64,000 nt of DNA from Acidobacteriota bacterium (GTDB lineage Bacteria > Acidobacteriota > Vicinamibacteria > Vicinamibacterales > UBA823): the NCBI GenBank assembly GCA_002730525.1, contig PCAK01000020.1, positions 62,001 to 126,000 of the forward strand, given 5' to 3'. Under the pieces are notes generated by a model that had not been told where the DNA came from, searched no databases, and worked only from the letters and a program-made list of their open reading frames with translations. How positions within the stretch are numbered: the first letter of the stretch is position 1; every line of letters begins with the position of its first letter. Position numbers and translations under genes: made by a program. Shown here in pieces: positions 1 through 7,948 of the stretch.

Positions 1-136
1 CATTCGTCAGGCTGGTGGCCGCCGAGACCCTGACGATCTCGGCCTGGCGGGCCTGAAGCGCTCCACCGCCCACCGCGGCCGCGGCGACCACGACACTGGC
101 CAGAACAACCCGCCAGGAATCGAATCTGATTGCCAT
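1..136 (-). CDS. modA: Molybdate ABC transporter substrate-binding protein, N-terminus (partial)
   Basis: Only the first 45 codons lie in the window; the gene runs off the left edge. The ATG at 136 opens a signal peptide (basic start, then a long Val/Ala-rich core) followed by EIVRVSAATSLTN. This matches the first beta strand and the anion-binding A-A-x-S-L-T motif at the N-terminus of periplasmic ModA proteins. ModA binds molybdate or tungstate in the periplasm and hands it to the ModBC permease. The identification rests on this short motif plus the divergent neighbour, which carries the TOBE (molybdate-binding) domain expected of a regulator of the same system. Another periplasmic anion-binding protein is possible. 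Confidence 0.6.
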   Translation of the reverse strand, partial: MAIRFDSWRVVLASVVVAAAAVGGGALQARQAEIVRVSAATSLTN

Positions 137-151
137 TTAGAAATAGGCATT

Positions 152-171
152 TTAGTATGACTTAGTACGAT
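152..171. promoter_or_regulatory. Tandem 10-bp direct repeat in the modA/regulator divergent promoter
   Basis: The 61-bp gap between the divergent starts (137-197) is unusually AT-rich for this window. It contains two adjacent 10-mers, TTAGTATGAC and TTAGTACGAT, with a further TTAG at 137-140. One helical turn between repeats is what a protein binding one face of DNA would need. The repeats also overlap possible -10 elements for both directions, so binding could switch both genes. The repeats are visible; the operator role is inferred. Confidence 0.45.
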
Positions 172-197
172 TCAACAAACAGTTCAGGCCAACTCAT

Positions 198-647
198 ATG
201 ATCTTGACCGTTCGACAGGCGGCCGCGATGCTCGGGGTCAGCTACTCGACCCTGAAACAGTGGATCTTCAAGGGCAGCGTCAGGACGACGCGCACCGAGG
301 GGGGCCACCATCGGATCACGGAAACCGAAGTCGAGCGCCTGCTGGCCCGGCAGGGCCGGCTGCCGTCAGCGCGGGTGCGTTCAGTTCCCGACGGTGGCGC
401 GATCGTCGCGATCAGCGGGCGCAATCAGCTGCGCGGAATTATCGATGAGGTCCGGATGGAAGGGCTGCTGGCCCAGGTGCGACTGCGCATCGGCGATCAG
501 ACGCTGACCGCAGTCATCACCCGCGATGCGGTCTCGGCTCTCAAGCTGCGTCGCGGGAATCCCGCGATGGCGATCATCAAGTCGACTGAGGTGATGATCG
601 CCACAGAAGCCGAACCGGCTGAGGCGCCGCGCCGCAGACGAAAGTAG
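198..647 (+). CDS. HTH (MerR/excisionase-type) DNA-binding protein with TOBE molybdate-binding domain
   Basis: The protein has 149 residues in two domains. Residues 1-50 are a helix-turn-helix of the MerR/excisionase class (VRQAAAMLGVSYSTLKQWI, then the wing motif with GGHHRI). Residues 65-135 match a TOBE/Mop domain (SGRNQLRGIIDEVRMEGLLA, ending in an LRRGNPAMAIIKSTEVMIA strand), the module that binds molybdate in ModE and molbindins. The last 15 residues are basic. It is divergent from modA across a 61-bp gap, so the likely role is molybdate-responsive control of that transporter. The two-domain layout is seen directly; molybdate as the ligand is known for the domain family; the target operon is inferred. 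Confidence 0.8.
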   Translation: MILTVRQAAAMLGVSYSTLKQWIFKGSVRTTRTEGGHHRITETEVERLLARQGRLPSARVRSVPDGGAIVAISGRNQLRGIIDEVRMEGLLAQVRLRIGDQTLTAVITRDAVSALKLRRGNPAMAIIKSTEVMIATEAEPAEAPRRRRK

Positions 648-652
648 GGCTA

Positions 653-922
653 CTACGCCTCGGACTCTTCCTGCTGGGACGCCAGCTGACGCTGGCTTCG
701 GACGGCAAAGTAGGCGACGCAGCCGAACGCGGCGAACGGTGCGGCCAGCAGCACCAGGATCCCGGCGCGGAGCGCCGCGATCATCATCCGGCCCTCGGGC
801 GAATCCAGCGCGGTCCGGCACATGACGCACTGGGCGTCGGCGGGCGCCACGGCCACGACGAGCCACGCTACGACCAGGACCACACCGAGCGCCGTCCGCC
901 ACCCGAACGACTTCATCACCAT
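653..922 (-). CDS. Small membrane protein with CxxC motif, last gene of the cox operon
   Basis: The product has 89 residues from the ATG at 922, which has AGGAG about 10 bases upstream. A GTG at 955 that overlaps the stop of the preceding gene (GTGA) is the alternative and would add 11 residues. It has an N-terminal signal or anchor helix (residues 5-30), then CVMC immediately after the predicted cleavage site, a second membrane helix (about 48-75) and a Gln/Glu-rich tail. I do not recognise the family. Its position at the end of the cytochrome oxidase operon and the exported Cys pair make a role in copper or haem delivery, or in thiol redox during oxidase assembly, a reasonable guess only. 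Confidence 0.65.
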   Translation of the reverse strand: MVMKSFGWRTALGVVLVVAWLVVAVAPADAQCVMCRTALDSPEGRMMIAALRAGILVLLAAPFAAFGCVAYFAVRSQRQLASQQEESEA

Positions 923-951
923 TGGTCTCGTTCTCCTCTGGAACGCATCGC

Positions 952-1257
952 TCACGGCATCGACATCTGCCGAATCTGCAGGGCGTCCGGCACGATGAGA
1001 GCGTAGAGAACCGCGGCGTTCACCAGCAGCCCGACGACGACCATCAGAGCGATCGCCATCCGCTCGAATCTCAGGTGCATGTAGTAGACCCCGATGAGCG
1101 ACGCCTTGACGAGCATGGCGATCACCATTACCACGACGAACAGCAGCCGCGGCAACGGCGCCTGATCGATCAGCAGCATCACCAGCGTCAGGGTGAGCAG
1201 GACCGCCCAGACGGTCCAGTAGAGCTTGTAGCCAGGCTGTGCGCTCGACGCCGTCAT
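952..1257 (-). CDS. Cytochrome c oxidase subunit IV (prokaryotic COX4/CyoD type)
   Basis: The product has 101 residues and three predicted membrane helices (about 13-34, 38-60 and 70-92). The second carries the family-like stretch VVVMVIAMLVKASLIGVYYM, followed by MHLRFE. The prokaryotic subunit IV family has this size, helix count and the K-A-x-x-x-x-x-F/Y-x-M-H-L pattern. The ATG at 1257 is chosen because GGAGG lies just upstream; longer reading frames to the left are shadows of subunit III. It is a non-catalytic subunit that stabilises the oxidase. The gene lies 14 bases downstream of subunit III and overlaps or abuts the next small gene. Confidence 0.85.
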   Translation of the reverse strand: MTASSAQPGYKLYWTVWAVLLTLTLVMLLIDQAPLPRLLFVVVMVIAMLVKASLIGVYYMHLRFERMAIALMVVVGLLVNAAVLYALIVPDALQIRQMSMP

Positions 1258-1271
1258 CCCATCCTCCAGGG

Positions 1272-1880
1272 CTAGATCAGATAGAAGCAGGTGAAGACGA
1301 ACACCCACACCAGGTCGACGAAGTGCCAGTACAGGCCAGCCAACTCGACGCCCTCGCTCGTCGACAATCCCTTCGTCCAGCGGACCAGGAGCGACACGAG
1401 CACGATCAGCCCCGTGAGCACGTGGGAGCCGTGGAAGCCGGTAATCATGAAGAAGTAGGCGCCGAACAAGGGGTCGCCCCACGGGTTGGACGTGAGCGTC
1501 GCGCCCTCGCCGATGAGGTGGGCCCACTCGTAGGCCTGCATGCCGAGAAAGACGAGCCCGCCAACAATAGTGAGCCCGACGAACCGGGTGACATCAGCGG
1601 TCTTGCCCGCGTGGGCCGCCGCCACGGCACTCGCCATCGTGGCACTACTCGAGATGAGGACGAAGGTCATCGCGGCGATGAAGGGGATACTGAACACGCC
1701 CGACTGCTCGGGCCAGACCGAGGCCATGGTCCGGCCGTAGCCGGACGCGGCAAGCAGGCCGGCGAAGAGCAGGCCGTCGGTGATGATGAAGATCCACATC
1801 ATCAGCTTGCGCCAGCCCATCTCGAACGGGCAGACGCCGCCGGCCCATCGATCCACCGCTCCGTCAGCCACTGTCGTCAC
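1272..1880 (-). CDS. coxC: Cytochrome c oxidase subunit III
   Basis: The protein has 202 residues and five membrane helices, the short form of haem-copper oxidase subunit III. Family hallmarks are EMGWRKLMMWIFIITDGLLF near the N-terminus, the conserved acidic residue in the fourth region (MQAYEWAHLI), TGFHGSHVLTGL and the C-terminal LYWHFVDLVWVFVF. Subunit III sits beside subunit I in the membrane and supports its proton uptake and turnover stability. It is the second of two adjacent subunit III genes in this operon and is the more canonical, since it keeps E in the YEW motif and the HGSHV motif. Confidence 0.92.
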   Translation of the reverse strand: MTTVADGAVDRWAGGVCPFEMGWRKLMMWIFIITDGLLFAGLLAASGYGRTMASVWPEQSGVFSIPFIAAMTFVLISSSATMASAVAAAHAGKTADVTRFVGLTIVGGLVFLGMQAYEWAHLIGEGATLTSNPWGDPLFGAYFFMITGFHGSHVLTGLIVLVSLLVRWTKGLSTSEGVELAGLYWHFVDLVWVFVFTCFYLI

Positions 1881-1912
1881 CGGCTCTCTCCTCTCTCACG
1901 AGCGCATCCGCA

Positions 1913-2503
1913 TTAGACCCACGTCACCAGTGCCAACAGGTAGACCCACGCTCCGGTGAGGAAATGCCAGAACGTGGCGCAGAGGGCGGCCCGGGTATCG
2001 GCATCCCGCCGGCCGAGGGTCGCCAGCGTCACCAACATCACCACCAGCGCCGCCAGCAGGTGCACCGCGTGCACACCGGTCAGCAAGTAGATGAACGAGC
2101 TGTGCGGGTTCGTCAGCAGGTAGATGCCCTGGGCTGCGAGCGCGCGCCAGAGCCCGACCTGCCCCACGATGAAGACACCAGCCAGGAGCGACGCGCCCGC
2201 AAGGCCCGTGGCCAAGCCGAGCTCCGCTCGCCGCCGCCGCCCCAACTCCAGTACCGCACTGCTCGCGGCGAGGACCAGCGTGTTCCACCATACGAGCGAC
2301 GGCAGCGCGACCGGCCGCCAGTCGGTCCCGCTGCGCCTGACGAGGTAAGCGCTCGAAAGGGCGGCGAACAGCATCGTCACAGTCGCCAGAAACATCCAGA
2401 GACCGAAGTGGAGGCGCATGGCTCGCTGCGCCGCCGTGGGGTCCGGCGCCGTCGAGGCCCACGGGGCGATCGTGCCGGTGGCCGTCGTCGTCATCGTCAT
2501 CAT
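1913..2503 (-). CDS. Second, divergent subunit III-like protein of cytochrome c oxidase
   Basis: The protein has 196 residues. It is a subunit III family member: five hydrophobic helices, LHFGLWMFLATVTMLFAALS near the N-terminus, TGVHAVHLLAALVV in the position of the family motif TGFHGxHV, and FWHFLTGAWVYLLAL at the end. It lies 17 bases after coxA and 32 bases before coxC. Several cytochrome oxidase operons of Acidobacteria and relatives carry two subunit III reading frames, so duplication is more likely than decay. It lacks the YEW acidic motif of its neighbour. The start is the first of a run of Met codons; an ATG two codons in is equally possible. Confidence 0.85.
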   Translation of the reverse strand: MMTMTTTATGTIAPWASTAPDPTAAQRAMRLHFGLWMFLATVTMLFAALSSAYLVRRSGTDWRPVALPSLVWWNTLVLAASSAVLELGRRRRAELGLATGLAGASLLAGVFIVGQVGLWRALAAQGIYLLTNPHSSFIYLLTGVHAVHLLAALVVMLVTLATLGRRDADTRAALCATFWHFLTGAWVYLLALVTWV

Positions 2504-2520
2504 GCTCCGTCGCCGCCGGG

Positions 2521-4272
2521 TCAGGCCGTGATCGGCGCGTCGTTCGGGCCCGCCGTCTGCGGCGCAAAGTCCTCCCCGGTGCTCTCGGGCGAGTACTCGT
2601 ACGCCCAGCGGTGCACGGCCGGCAAGGTGTCACCGAAGTTCCCGTGCGGCGGCGGCGACGCGACGGTCCACTCGAGCGTGGTCGCCGCCCACGGGTTTGC
2701 TTCGGCCGGCTGCCCCTTGAACAGACTCCATAGGAAATTCACCATGAAGACGAACTGCGCCGCCACGAGCACCATCACGATCACGCTCAGCATCGTGTTC
2801 TGGCCGGCAGTCCCTTCCAGATACTCGTAGGTGTTGAACGCGTAGTAGCGCCGGGGCATCCCCTGCAGGCCGAGAAAATGCTGTCCGAAGAAGACCATGA
2901 AGAACGGCGCGAACGTCCCCCAGAAGTGGAGCTTGCCAAAACCCTCGTGCATCGAACGGCCGAACATCTTCGGGAACCAGAAGTAGAGCGCCGCGAAGGT
3001 GCCCATCAGCGTCACGCCGCCGATCATGAAGTGGAAGTGACCGACGACGAAGTACGTGTCGTGCAGCTGCATGTCGGCCGTCGCGTTGCCGAGGAACAGC
3101 CCACCGAACCCGCCCGATCCGAACAATGCGACCGCCGCCAGGCTGAAGAGCATCGGCGTGGCCAGGCGCATTCTGCCGCCGAACAAACTGGCCACGAGAT
3201 TCACGCCGTACACGGTCATCGGAATCGTGATGAGCATCGTCGCCAGCGTGAAGTACTCGCCGGTAAACGGACTCATGCCGCTGACGAACATATGGTGGCC
3301 CCAGACCACCATGCTTAGGACGCCGACGGCGATGAGGGAGTAGACGTTGAGCCGATAACCAAAGACCGGCTTGCGCGTAAACGCCGGCACGACGTCACCG
3401 ACGATCCCGAGCGCGGGCAGAATCAGGACGTACACCTCCGGGTGACCGAGGAACCAGAACAGGTGCTGCCAGAGCAGCGGAGAGCCCCCCTGGAACGACA
3501 GCGGCTGACCCGCCACGACGAGGCCGCTGGGCAGGAAGAAGCTCGTGCCGAGATGGCGGTCGAAGAGTAGCAGGACCGCGGCCGCGGTCAGCGGCGGGAA
3601 CGCCAGCAGGCCGAGGATCGCCGCGATGAAATAGGACCAGATCGTCAGCGGCAGCCGCATCATCGTCATGCCGGGCGCGCGCATGGTGAAGATCGTGGCA
3701 ACGACATTCAGCCCGCTCATCGTGAAAGACGCGATGAAGATCGCCATCGACACCAGCCAGATGCTCTGCCCCAGGCCCGAGCCGGGCACGGCGGACGCAA
3801 TCGCGCTCAAAGGCGGATACGCCGTCCATCCAGCCGCCGCCGCACCGCCCTCCACGAGGAACGACGCCATCATCACGACCGCCGACAGCAGGGCGAACCA
3901 GTACGACAGCATGTTCAGGAGCGGGTAGGCCATGTCCTTCGCACCCACCTGCAACGGCACGAGGTAGTTCCCGAAACCGCTCACCAGCACGTACGAGATG
4001 AAGAAGAACACCATGATCGTGCCGTGCATCGTCACGACCGAGATGTAGAACTCCGGCGCCATGAAGCCGCTCGGGTAGCCACGTGGCATCAGCGTCTCCA
4101 GCAGTTCCCACTGGGCGGTCGGCCACCCGAGCTGTATCCGGATGAGGACCGCCAGCAGCCCGCCGACAAGGCCCATCACGAGGCCGGTCAGGATGTACTG
4201 GATTCCGATGATCTTGTGATCGGTACTGAAGATGTAGCGTCGAACGAACCCGGGATCGTGCGCTTCGGACAT
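2521..4272 (-). CDS. coxA: Cytochrome c oxidase subunit I (aa3-type)
   Basis: The protein has 583 residues and about 12 helices; it is the catalytic subunit that reduces O2 and pumps protons. All metal ligands are present: His83 (TMHGTIM) and His414 for the low-spin haem, His412 for the high-spin haem (HFHFMIGG at 412-419), and His277, His326 and His327 for CuB. GHPEVY at 276-281 supplies the cross-linked Tyr281 and the Glu of the D-channel, so this is an A1-type pump. The LHDTYFVVGHFHF segment is classic. The C-terminal tail after helix 12 is typical of this group. It lies downstream of coxB (29-base gap) in one transcription unit. Confidence 0.97.
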   Translation of the reverse strand: MSEAHDPGFVRRYIFSTDHKIIGIQYILTGLVMGLVGGLLAVLIRIQLGWPTAQWELLETLMPRGYPSGFMAPEFYISVVTMHGTIMVFFFISYVLVSGFGNYLVPLQVGAKDMAYPLLNMLSYWFALLSAVVMMASFLVEGGAAAAGWTAYPPLSAIASAVPGSGLGQSIWLVSMAIFIASFTMSGLNVVATIFTMRAPGMTMMRLPLTIWSYFIAAILGLLAFPPLTAAAVLLLFDRHLGTSFFLPSGLVVAGQPLSFQGGSPLLWQHLFWFLGHPEVYVLILPALGIVGDVVPAFTRKPVFGYRLNVYSLIAVGVLSMVVWGHHMFVSGMSPFTGEYFTLATMLITIPMTVYGVNLVASLFGGRMRLATPMLFSLAAVALFGSGGFGGLFLGNATADMQLHDTYFVVGHFHFMIGGVTLMGTFAALYFWFPKMFGRSMHEGFGKLHFWGTFAPFFMVFFGQHFLGLQGMPRRYYAFNTYEYLEGTAGQNTMLSVIVMVLVAAQFVFMVNFLWSLFKGQPAEANPWAATTLEWTVASPPPHGNFGDTLPAVHRWAYEYSPESTGEDFAPQTAGPNDAPITA

Positions 4273-4301
4273 CTATGACTCCGCCTGGCTCAGTCGGCCG
4301 T

Positions 4302-5138
4302 CTACTGTTCGCTCGCCAGCCTCTCTAGCTGGCTGGTGAACTCCGCGTCGGAGACCACGTGGAAGAACCCCTGCATCCGATAATGTCCGAGCCCGCATAA
4401 CTCGGCACAGGCGAGCTCGAACGTGCCTTCCCGCGTCGGCACGAACACCACCTCCGGCACCATCCCCGGAATGACATCCTGCTTCACGCGGAGATGCGGC
4501 AGAAAGAAACTATGGATCATATCCTTCGACCGCAGCACCACTCTGACCGGGCGGTTGACCGGAACGTAGATCTCGTTCAACCAGACGATGTCGTCAACGG
4601 CGACCGGATCGCTTCGGTCGAGGCCGATCGGATTCACCACATCGTCCATCAACTGGATGTCAGTCGCGCCGAACTCACCGTCGGCGCCGGGATATCTCAC
4701 GCTCCAGAAGAACTGCTGACCGACGACCTCGACCGTCACCGCGTCGGGCGGCGCCTCGGCCATGAAGTACTCGTTCCAGACCGGCAAGCCGATCGCGACG
4801 ACGCCACCCTCCGCAACGACGGCCATCAGCACGCCCAGCGCGATCGACAGTCGCTTCTCGAACCGTGGCGACGCCAGCCGGTGCGAGATCCGCGTCCGCC
4901 GGCTGCCCTGCCAGATGAACAGGGCCATCGCCAGGTGACCGGTCAGAAACATCGCGCCGGTCGTGACCATGAGATAGGTCATCATCGTGTCGATGCCAGC
5001 ACCGTGGCGCGAGGCCAGCTCGGGCGCCCACTCGCCGATGCCGTAGATAACGCCGAACAGGCCGATGGATCCGAACAGGAGCCCGACCAGAACTGGTTCG
5101 AGTGAAAAAGGCAGGCGGGTATCACGAGTTTCGCTCAT
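4302..5138 (-). CDS. coxB: Cytochrome c oxidase subunit II with CuA site
   Basis: The protein has 278 residues: two membrane helices (about 15-35 and 50-75, and possibly a third near 92-115), then a periplasmic cupredoxin domain. The binuclear CuA site is complete: His209 (MIHSFFLPHLRVKQD), Cys244, Cys248, His252 and Met255 within CAELCGLGHYRM. Cytochrome c delivers electrons here. There is no fused cytochrome c domain at the C-terminus, which ends 23 residues after the site, so a separate soluble or membrane cytochrome c must be the donor. It is the first gene of the operon, with a leader of about 140 nt from the promoter at 5287-5315. Confidence 0.96.
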   Translation of the reverse strand: MSETRDTRLPFSLEPVLVGLLFGSIGLFGVIYGIGEWAPELASRHGAGIDTMMTYLMVTTGAMFLTGHLAMALFIWQGSRRTRISHRLASPRFEKRLSIALGVLMAVVAEGGVVAIGLPVWNEYFMAEAPPDAVTVEVVGQQFFWSVRYPGADGEFGATDIQLMDDVVNPIGLDRSDPVAVDDIVWLNEIYVPVNRPVRVVLRSKDMIHSFFLPHLRVKQDVIPGMVPEVVFVPTREGTFELACAELCGLGHYRMQGFFHVVSDAEFTSQLERLASEQ

Positions 5139-5286
5139 TACTGGTCTATCCCCGTGCGGCCACTGGAGGCCGGCTCAGGCTTCCCTTTTGATTCTCCGGA
5201 CGTGCTATTGGCACAGCAACACCGAAGCGCCGCTACGCTAGTGGCAGCTCACGAGCCCGACGACCGGAAGCAGAGATTCGGCGAAC

Positions 5287-5315
5287 AATATACTTTACTG
5301 ACACGCTGTTGACAA
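5287..5315 (-). promoter_or_regulatory. Sigma70-type promoter of the cox operon
   Basis: Reading the minus strand, TTGTCA (5315-5310) is followed by exactly 17 bases and TATATT (5292-5287). This is the best housekeeping-type promoter seen in the window, and it sits in an AT-rich island inside the 301-bp gap between the esterase stop and coxB. Transcription would start near 5280 and give an untranslated leader of about 140 nt before coxB, long enough for post-transcriptional control, although I see no recognised riboswitch. Confidence 0.7.
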
Positions 5316-5439
5316 ATATCTGGGATAGGGACGGCCGGAGGGGGCTCTGGCGGGAGTTGTCCGTGGAGAAGCAAGAGCTCGGCGTTGCTCGCATCAAGCC
5401 GAACCCATCTTCCGCGTCGCCCTGCTCCCCGCCCGACGC

Positions 5440-7086
5440 TCAGTAACTCCACCACGGCGTCGTGGCACCGTCGGGCTTCCTCCGCATGATGACTTGTGCC
5501 ATCTCACGCAGCCGCTCCGCAGACGTCACGGGACCACTGAAGCAATGCCCCTTGCCATCGCCGTACATGAAGAACCCTTCATAGTGCGGGTTCTCGGTCG
5601 TCTTCATCCACTGCTCCAACTCACGCGTCGAGTTGTTCAGATAGAAATTGTCCATCGTGCCGGTGTAGACGCGCAACTTGTCGACGAGTTTCGGCCCCAC
5701 CTCGGTCCAGTTCCGGCGAAGGTAATGCAGCAAGTCGTAGTTGTCTCGCCAGTACTCGGCCACGTCGGGATTGATCTCGCCCGTGCGCTTGTCGAACAAC
5801 GGCTCGAAGTAGCCTTCCTCCCCGAGCGGACCGTACACGGCTGACCAGATATCGAGCTGCTGGCCCGAGCGACCCTTCGTCCCGCTGACCAGCTCGAAGT
5901 AGTTGCGCTGGCGCGACGTCAGACGGACCTCGCCGGTCACCTCCCGGGTATTGGCGATCGGGACGCGCCGCCACTCGTGCTGCTTGTAGAAGGCGTTCAC
6001 ATCCTCGTAGATGTTGATCCCCTCGACGTCGGTGAACGTCACCGGGTCGGGGCAATACGACCAGGTGCCGCCGAAGAAGTCGGGGTGGAAGACTTGCAGG
6101 GCCAGCGACTCCCAGCCGCCGGTCGACCCGCCGGAGAGCACGCGCGCGTAGGGCTGGGCGATGACGCGATACCGTCGCTCGACCTCGGGGATGAGCTCGT
6201 GCATGACCGCATCGCCGTAGGGGCCGAGATTCACCGAGTTCACGGCGTAAGAGTCGTCGAAGTAGGGGTTGGGGTGTTGAAACGTCACCAGAATCATTCG
6301 TGGGAACTCGTCGCGGATCCACTCTCGGTAGAGATCGTCGCCGACCTCGAATCGGTTCGGCGCGCCCAGCGAGAAATGCCCCTGGATGTAGTTCACCGGA
6401 TAGTTGATCGTCGAGCTGTCGTAGCCTCGAGGCAGGAGCACAGTCGCGCCGAGATAGACCGGCCGCCCCCAGAACTCCGTGAGCATCGGGCTCTGGAATT
6501 TGAAGCGCCGCACCCACTCGGTGTCCGGGGGCACGACGACCGGCGCGATGACCTCGCTGGCGCTGAGCGCGATGACGCCGTCCGCCTCGGGATCCAGACG
6601 GACCCGCTCGACGGGGCTGTACAGATTTCCGGGAGAGCGGTTCCAGTGCTGCCCTTCCCACTGGTCGTCGTGCATCCAGACAACGTGACCGTCGGCGCGT
6701 CGGAACTCGGAATAGATGTTGACGAACGCCTGGACGAAGTAGTCCCCCGCAGGGATGTCGCGCAGGCTGGCCACGGGCGCGCCGAGATCGGTCGCGTCGA
6801 TGATCCCCGTCTCGCCCGGCACCAGCGCCTCGACGTCGCGGCCGAAGAACGGCACGCCGGTGCGTCCGATCTGCAGCCTGGGCTCGCGCTCGTTCGTCCG
6901 CGAAACCATGACGTAGATCCGCCCGGTCACCGGCTCAGCGTGGGCCGCGACGGGAAACGACACCTCAAATCGCTGCTCGGCCGCGGCCGTCAGCGGCCAG
7001 GCCAGCAACGTCGTGGCCACGAGGGCGGCCGCCCCTGCGCGCCGCGACGTCGCTCGCGCCGAGTCACCGTTGTCAATAAATCGCAT
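5440..7086 (-). CDS. Secreted esterase-like alpha/beta hydrolase
   Basis: The protein has 548 residues with a signal peptide (cleavage near residues 35-37, after LTAAAEQ). An N-terminal beta-rich region (about 40-190) includes a C2-like phrase (GRIYVMVSRTNEREPRL). A catalytic alpha/beta-hydrolase domain follows, with the nucleophile elbow GGSTGGWE (Ser in G-x-S-x-G) and a late His in GDGKGHCFSG. This layout matches the putative-esterase (Esterase D/enterochelin esterase-like) superfamily. It acts outside the cytoplasm on an unknown ester. The start at 7086 has AAGGACGAG just upstream. It lies alone, upstream of and codirectional with the cox operon, but the strong promoter in between suggests separate control. 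Confidence 0.75.
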   Translation of the reverse strand: MRFIDNGDSARATSRRAGAAALVATTLLAWPLTAAAEQRFEVSFPVAAHAEPVTGRIYVMVSRTNEREPRLQIGRTGVPFFGRDVEALVPGETGIIDATDLGAPVASLRDIPAGDYFVQAFVNIYSEFRRADGHVVWMHDDQWEGQHWNRSPGNLYSPVERVRLDPEADGVIALSASEVIAPVVVPPDTEWVRRFKFQSPMLTEFWGRPVYLGATVLLPRGYDSSTINYPVNYIQGHFSLGAPNRFEVGDDLYREWIRDEFPRMILVTFQHPNPYFDDSYAVNSVNLGPYGDAVMHELIPEVERRYRVIAQPYARVLSGGSTGGWESLALQVFHPDFFGGTWSYCPDPVTFTDVEGINIYEDVNAFYKQHEWRRVPIANTREVTGEVRLTSRQRNYFELVSGTKGRSGQQLDIWSAVYGPLGEEGYFEPLFDKRTGEINPDVAEYWRDNYDLLHYLRRNWTEVGPKLVDKLRVYTGTMDNFYLNNSTRELEQWMKTTENPHYEGFFMYGDGKGHCFSGPVTSAERLREMAQVIMRRKPDGATTPWWSY

Positions 7087-7251
7087 CTGCTCGTCCTTTC
7101 GTCCTCTCGCGGGGGTCCCGGACCGCCAGCTAGCCTACTCGGAGTCCGGGGCTCTTGCCATCATCACTCGTCATACTCACCATGCTCGCCCGGAGGCGGG
7201 CTGGCATCTCCGCAACTTTGCCGGCCGGTTCTCCGTCCACCCCTCGTGGAG

Positions 7252-7908
7252 ATGGGACGCAGTATTCGTCTTTTGATCGTCGCGCTGTTCGGCCTGTTCG
7301 CGACCGGTAGCGGCCTCGCCGCCCAGACGACCGAACGGGTCGATCGAATCATTCCGTTTCGCGACGGCGGACGGGTCGAACTGAAGAATTTCTCGGGCCA
7401 TGTACGGATCACGGGCACCGACCGCGACGCCGTGGTGATCCGGGCCGTCCGGCGGGCAATCCAGGATCGGCTGGCGAGGGTCAAGCTCGAGATCAGGGAG
7501 TCGCCCTCGCTCATCGAGATCGTCGCCAACCAGCTGCACCGCACATGGCGAGACTGGTTCCGTTCGGACCGGAGCGACGTCATCGAGACGGACTTCGAGA
7601 TCGACGTGCCGCGCGACACCGACCTGACAGTGCGGGCCTTCAGCAGCCCGGTCGCCATCGAACGGGTGCGCGGCGATCATGATGTCGGCACGTTCAGCGG
7701 CGACGTCGAGGTCCGGTTGTCCGCCTCGGCCACCGCGGACGTCGAATTCCGGTCGGAGTCCGGCCGGCTCTCGAGCGACGAGCCGCTGGTGTTTCGCCAT
7801 CGCAACCGCCGGCGCCTCGCGGCGGTGCTGAATGACACCGACCGGACCCAGCATCGGACACAGCTGCGCTTCAAGACCTTCAGCGGCGACGTCACACTCC
7901 GTCGCTGA
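7252..7908 (+). CDS. Secreted DUF4097-type (adhesin-like beta-helix) protein
   Basis: The protein has 218 residues from the ATG at 7252; a GTG two codons earlier is possible. A signal peptide ends near LAAQ (residue 24). The rest is a chain of short alternating beta repeats: GGRVELKNFSGHVRITGTD, then VRAFSSPVAIERVRGDHDVG, TFSGDVEVRLSASATADVEF and a last TFSGDVTLRR. Repeated SG-[DH]-V steps are the signature of DUF4097-family bacterial beta-helices, which are exported and of unknown role, sometimes linked to envelope stress genes. The reading frame extends upstream as an accidental open frame antisense to the esterase; the signal peptide fixes the true N-terminus. The M28 peptidase gene begins 40 bases downstream. 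Confidence 0.7.
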   Translation: MGRSIRLLIVALFGLFATGSGLAAQTTERVDRIIPFRDGGRVELKNFSGHVRITGTDRDAVVIRAVRRAIQDRLARVKLEIRESPSLIEIVANQLHRTWRDWFRSDRSDVIETDFEIDVPRDTDLTVRAFSSPVAIERVRGDHDVGTFSGDVEVRLSASATADVEFRSESGRLSSDEPLVFRHRNRRRLAAVLNDTDRTQHRTQLRFKTFSGDVTLRR

Positions 7909-7948
7909 CAACCTTCCACCGACCGAACAGTTCCGATACGCTTTCGGC

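Noticed and set aside
5249-5455. Minus-strand 68-residue frame upstream of coxB
   Set aside because: Pro/Gly/Arg-rich, no motif, and it would run over the cox promoter and the end of the esterase gene.
5977-7251. Long plus-strand frame that precedes and joins the DUF4097 gene
   Set aside because: It is antisense to the esterase, and the signal peptide starting at 7252 marks the real N-terminus.
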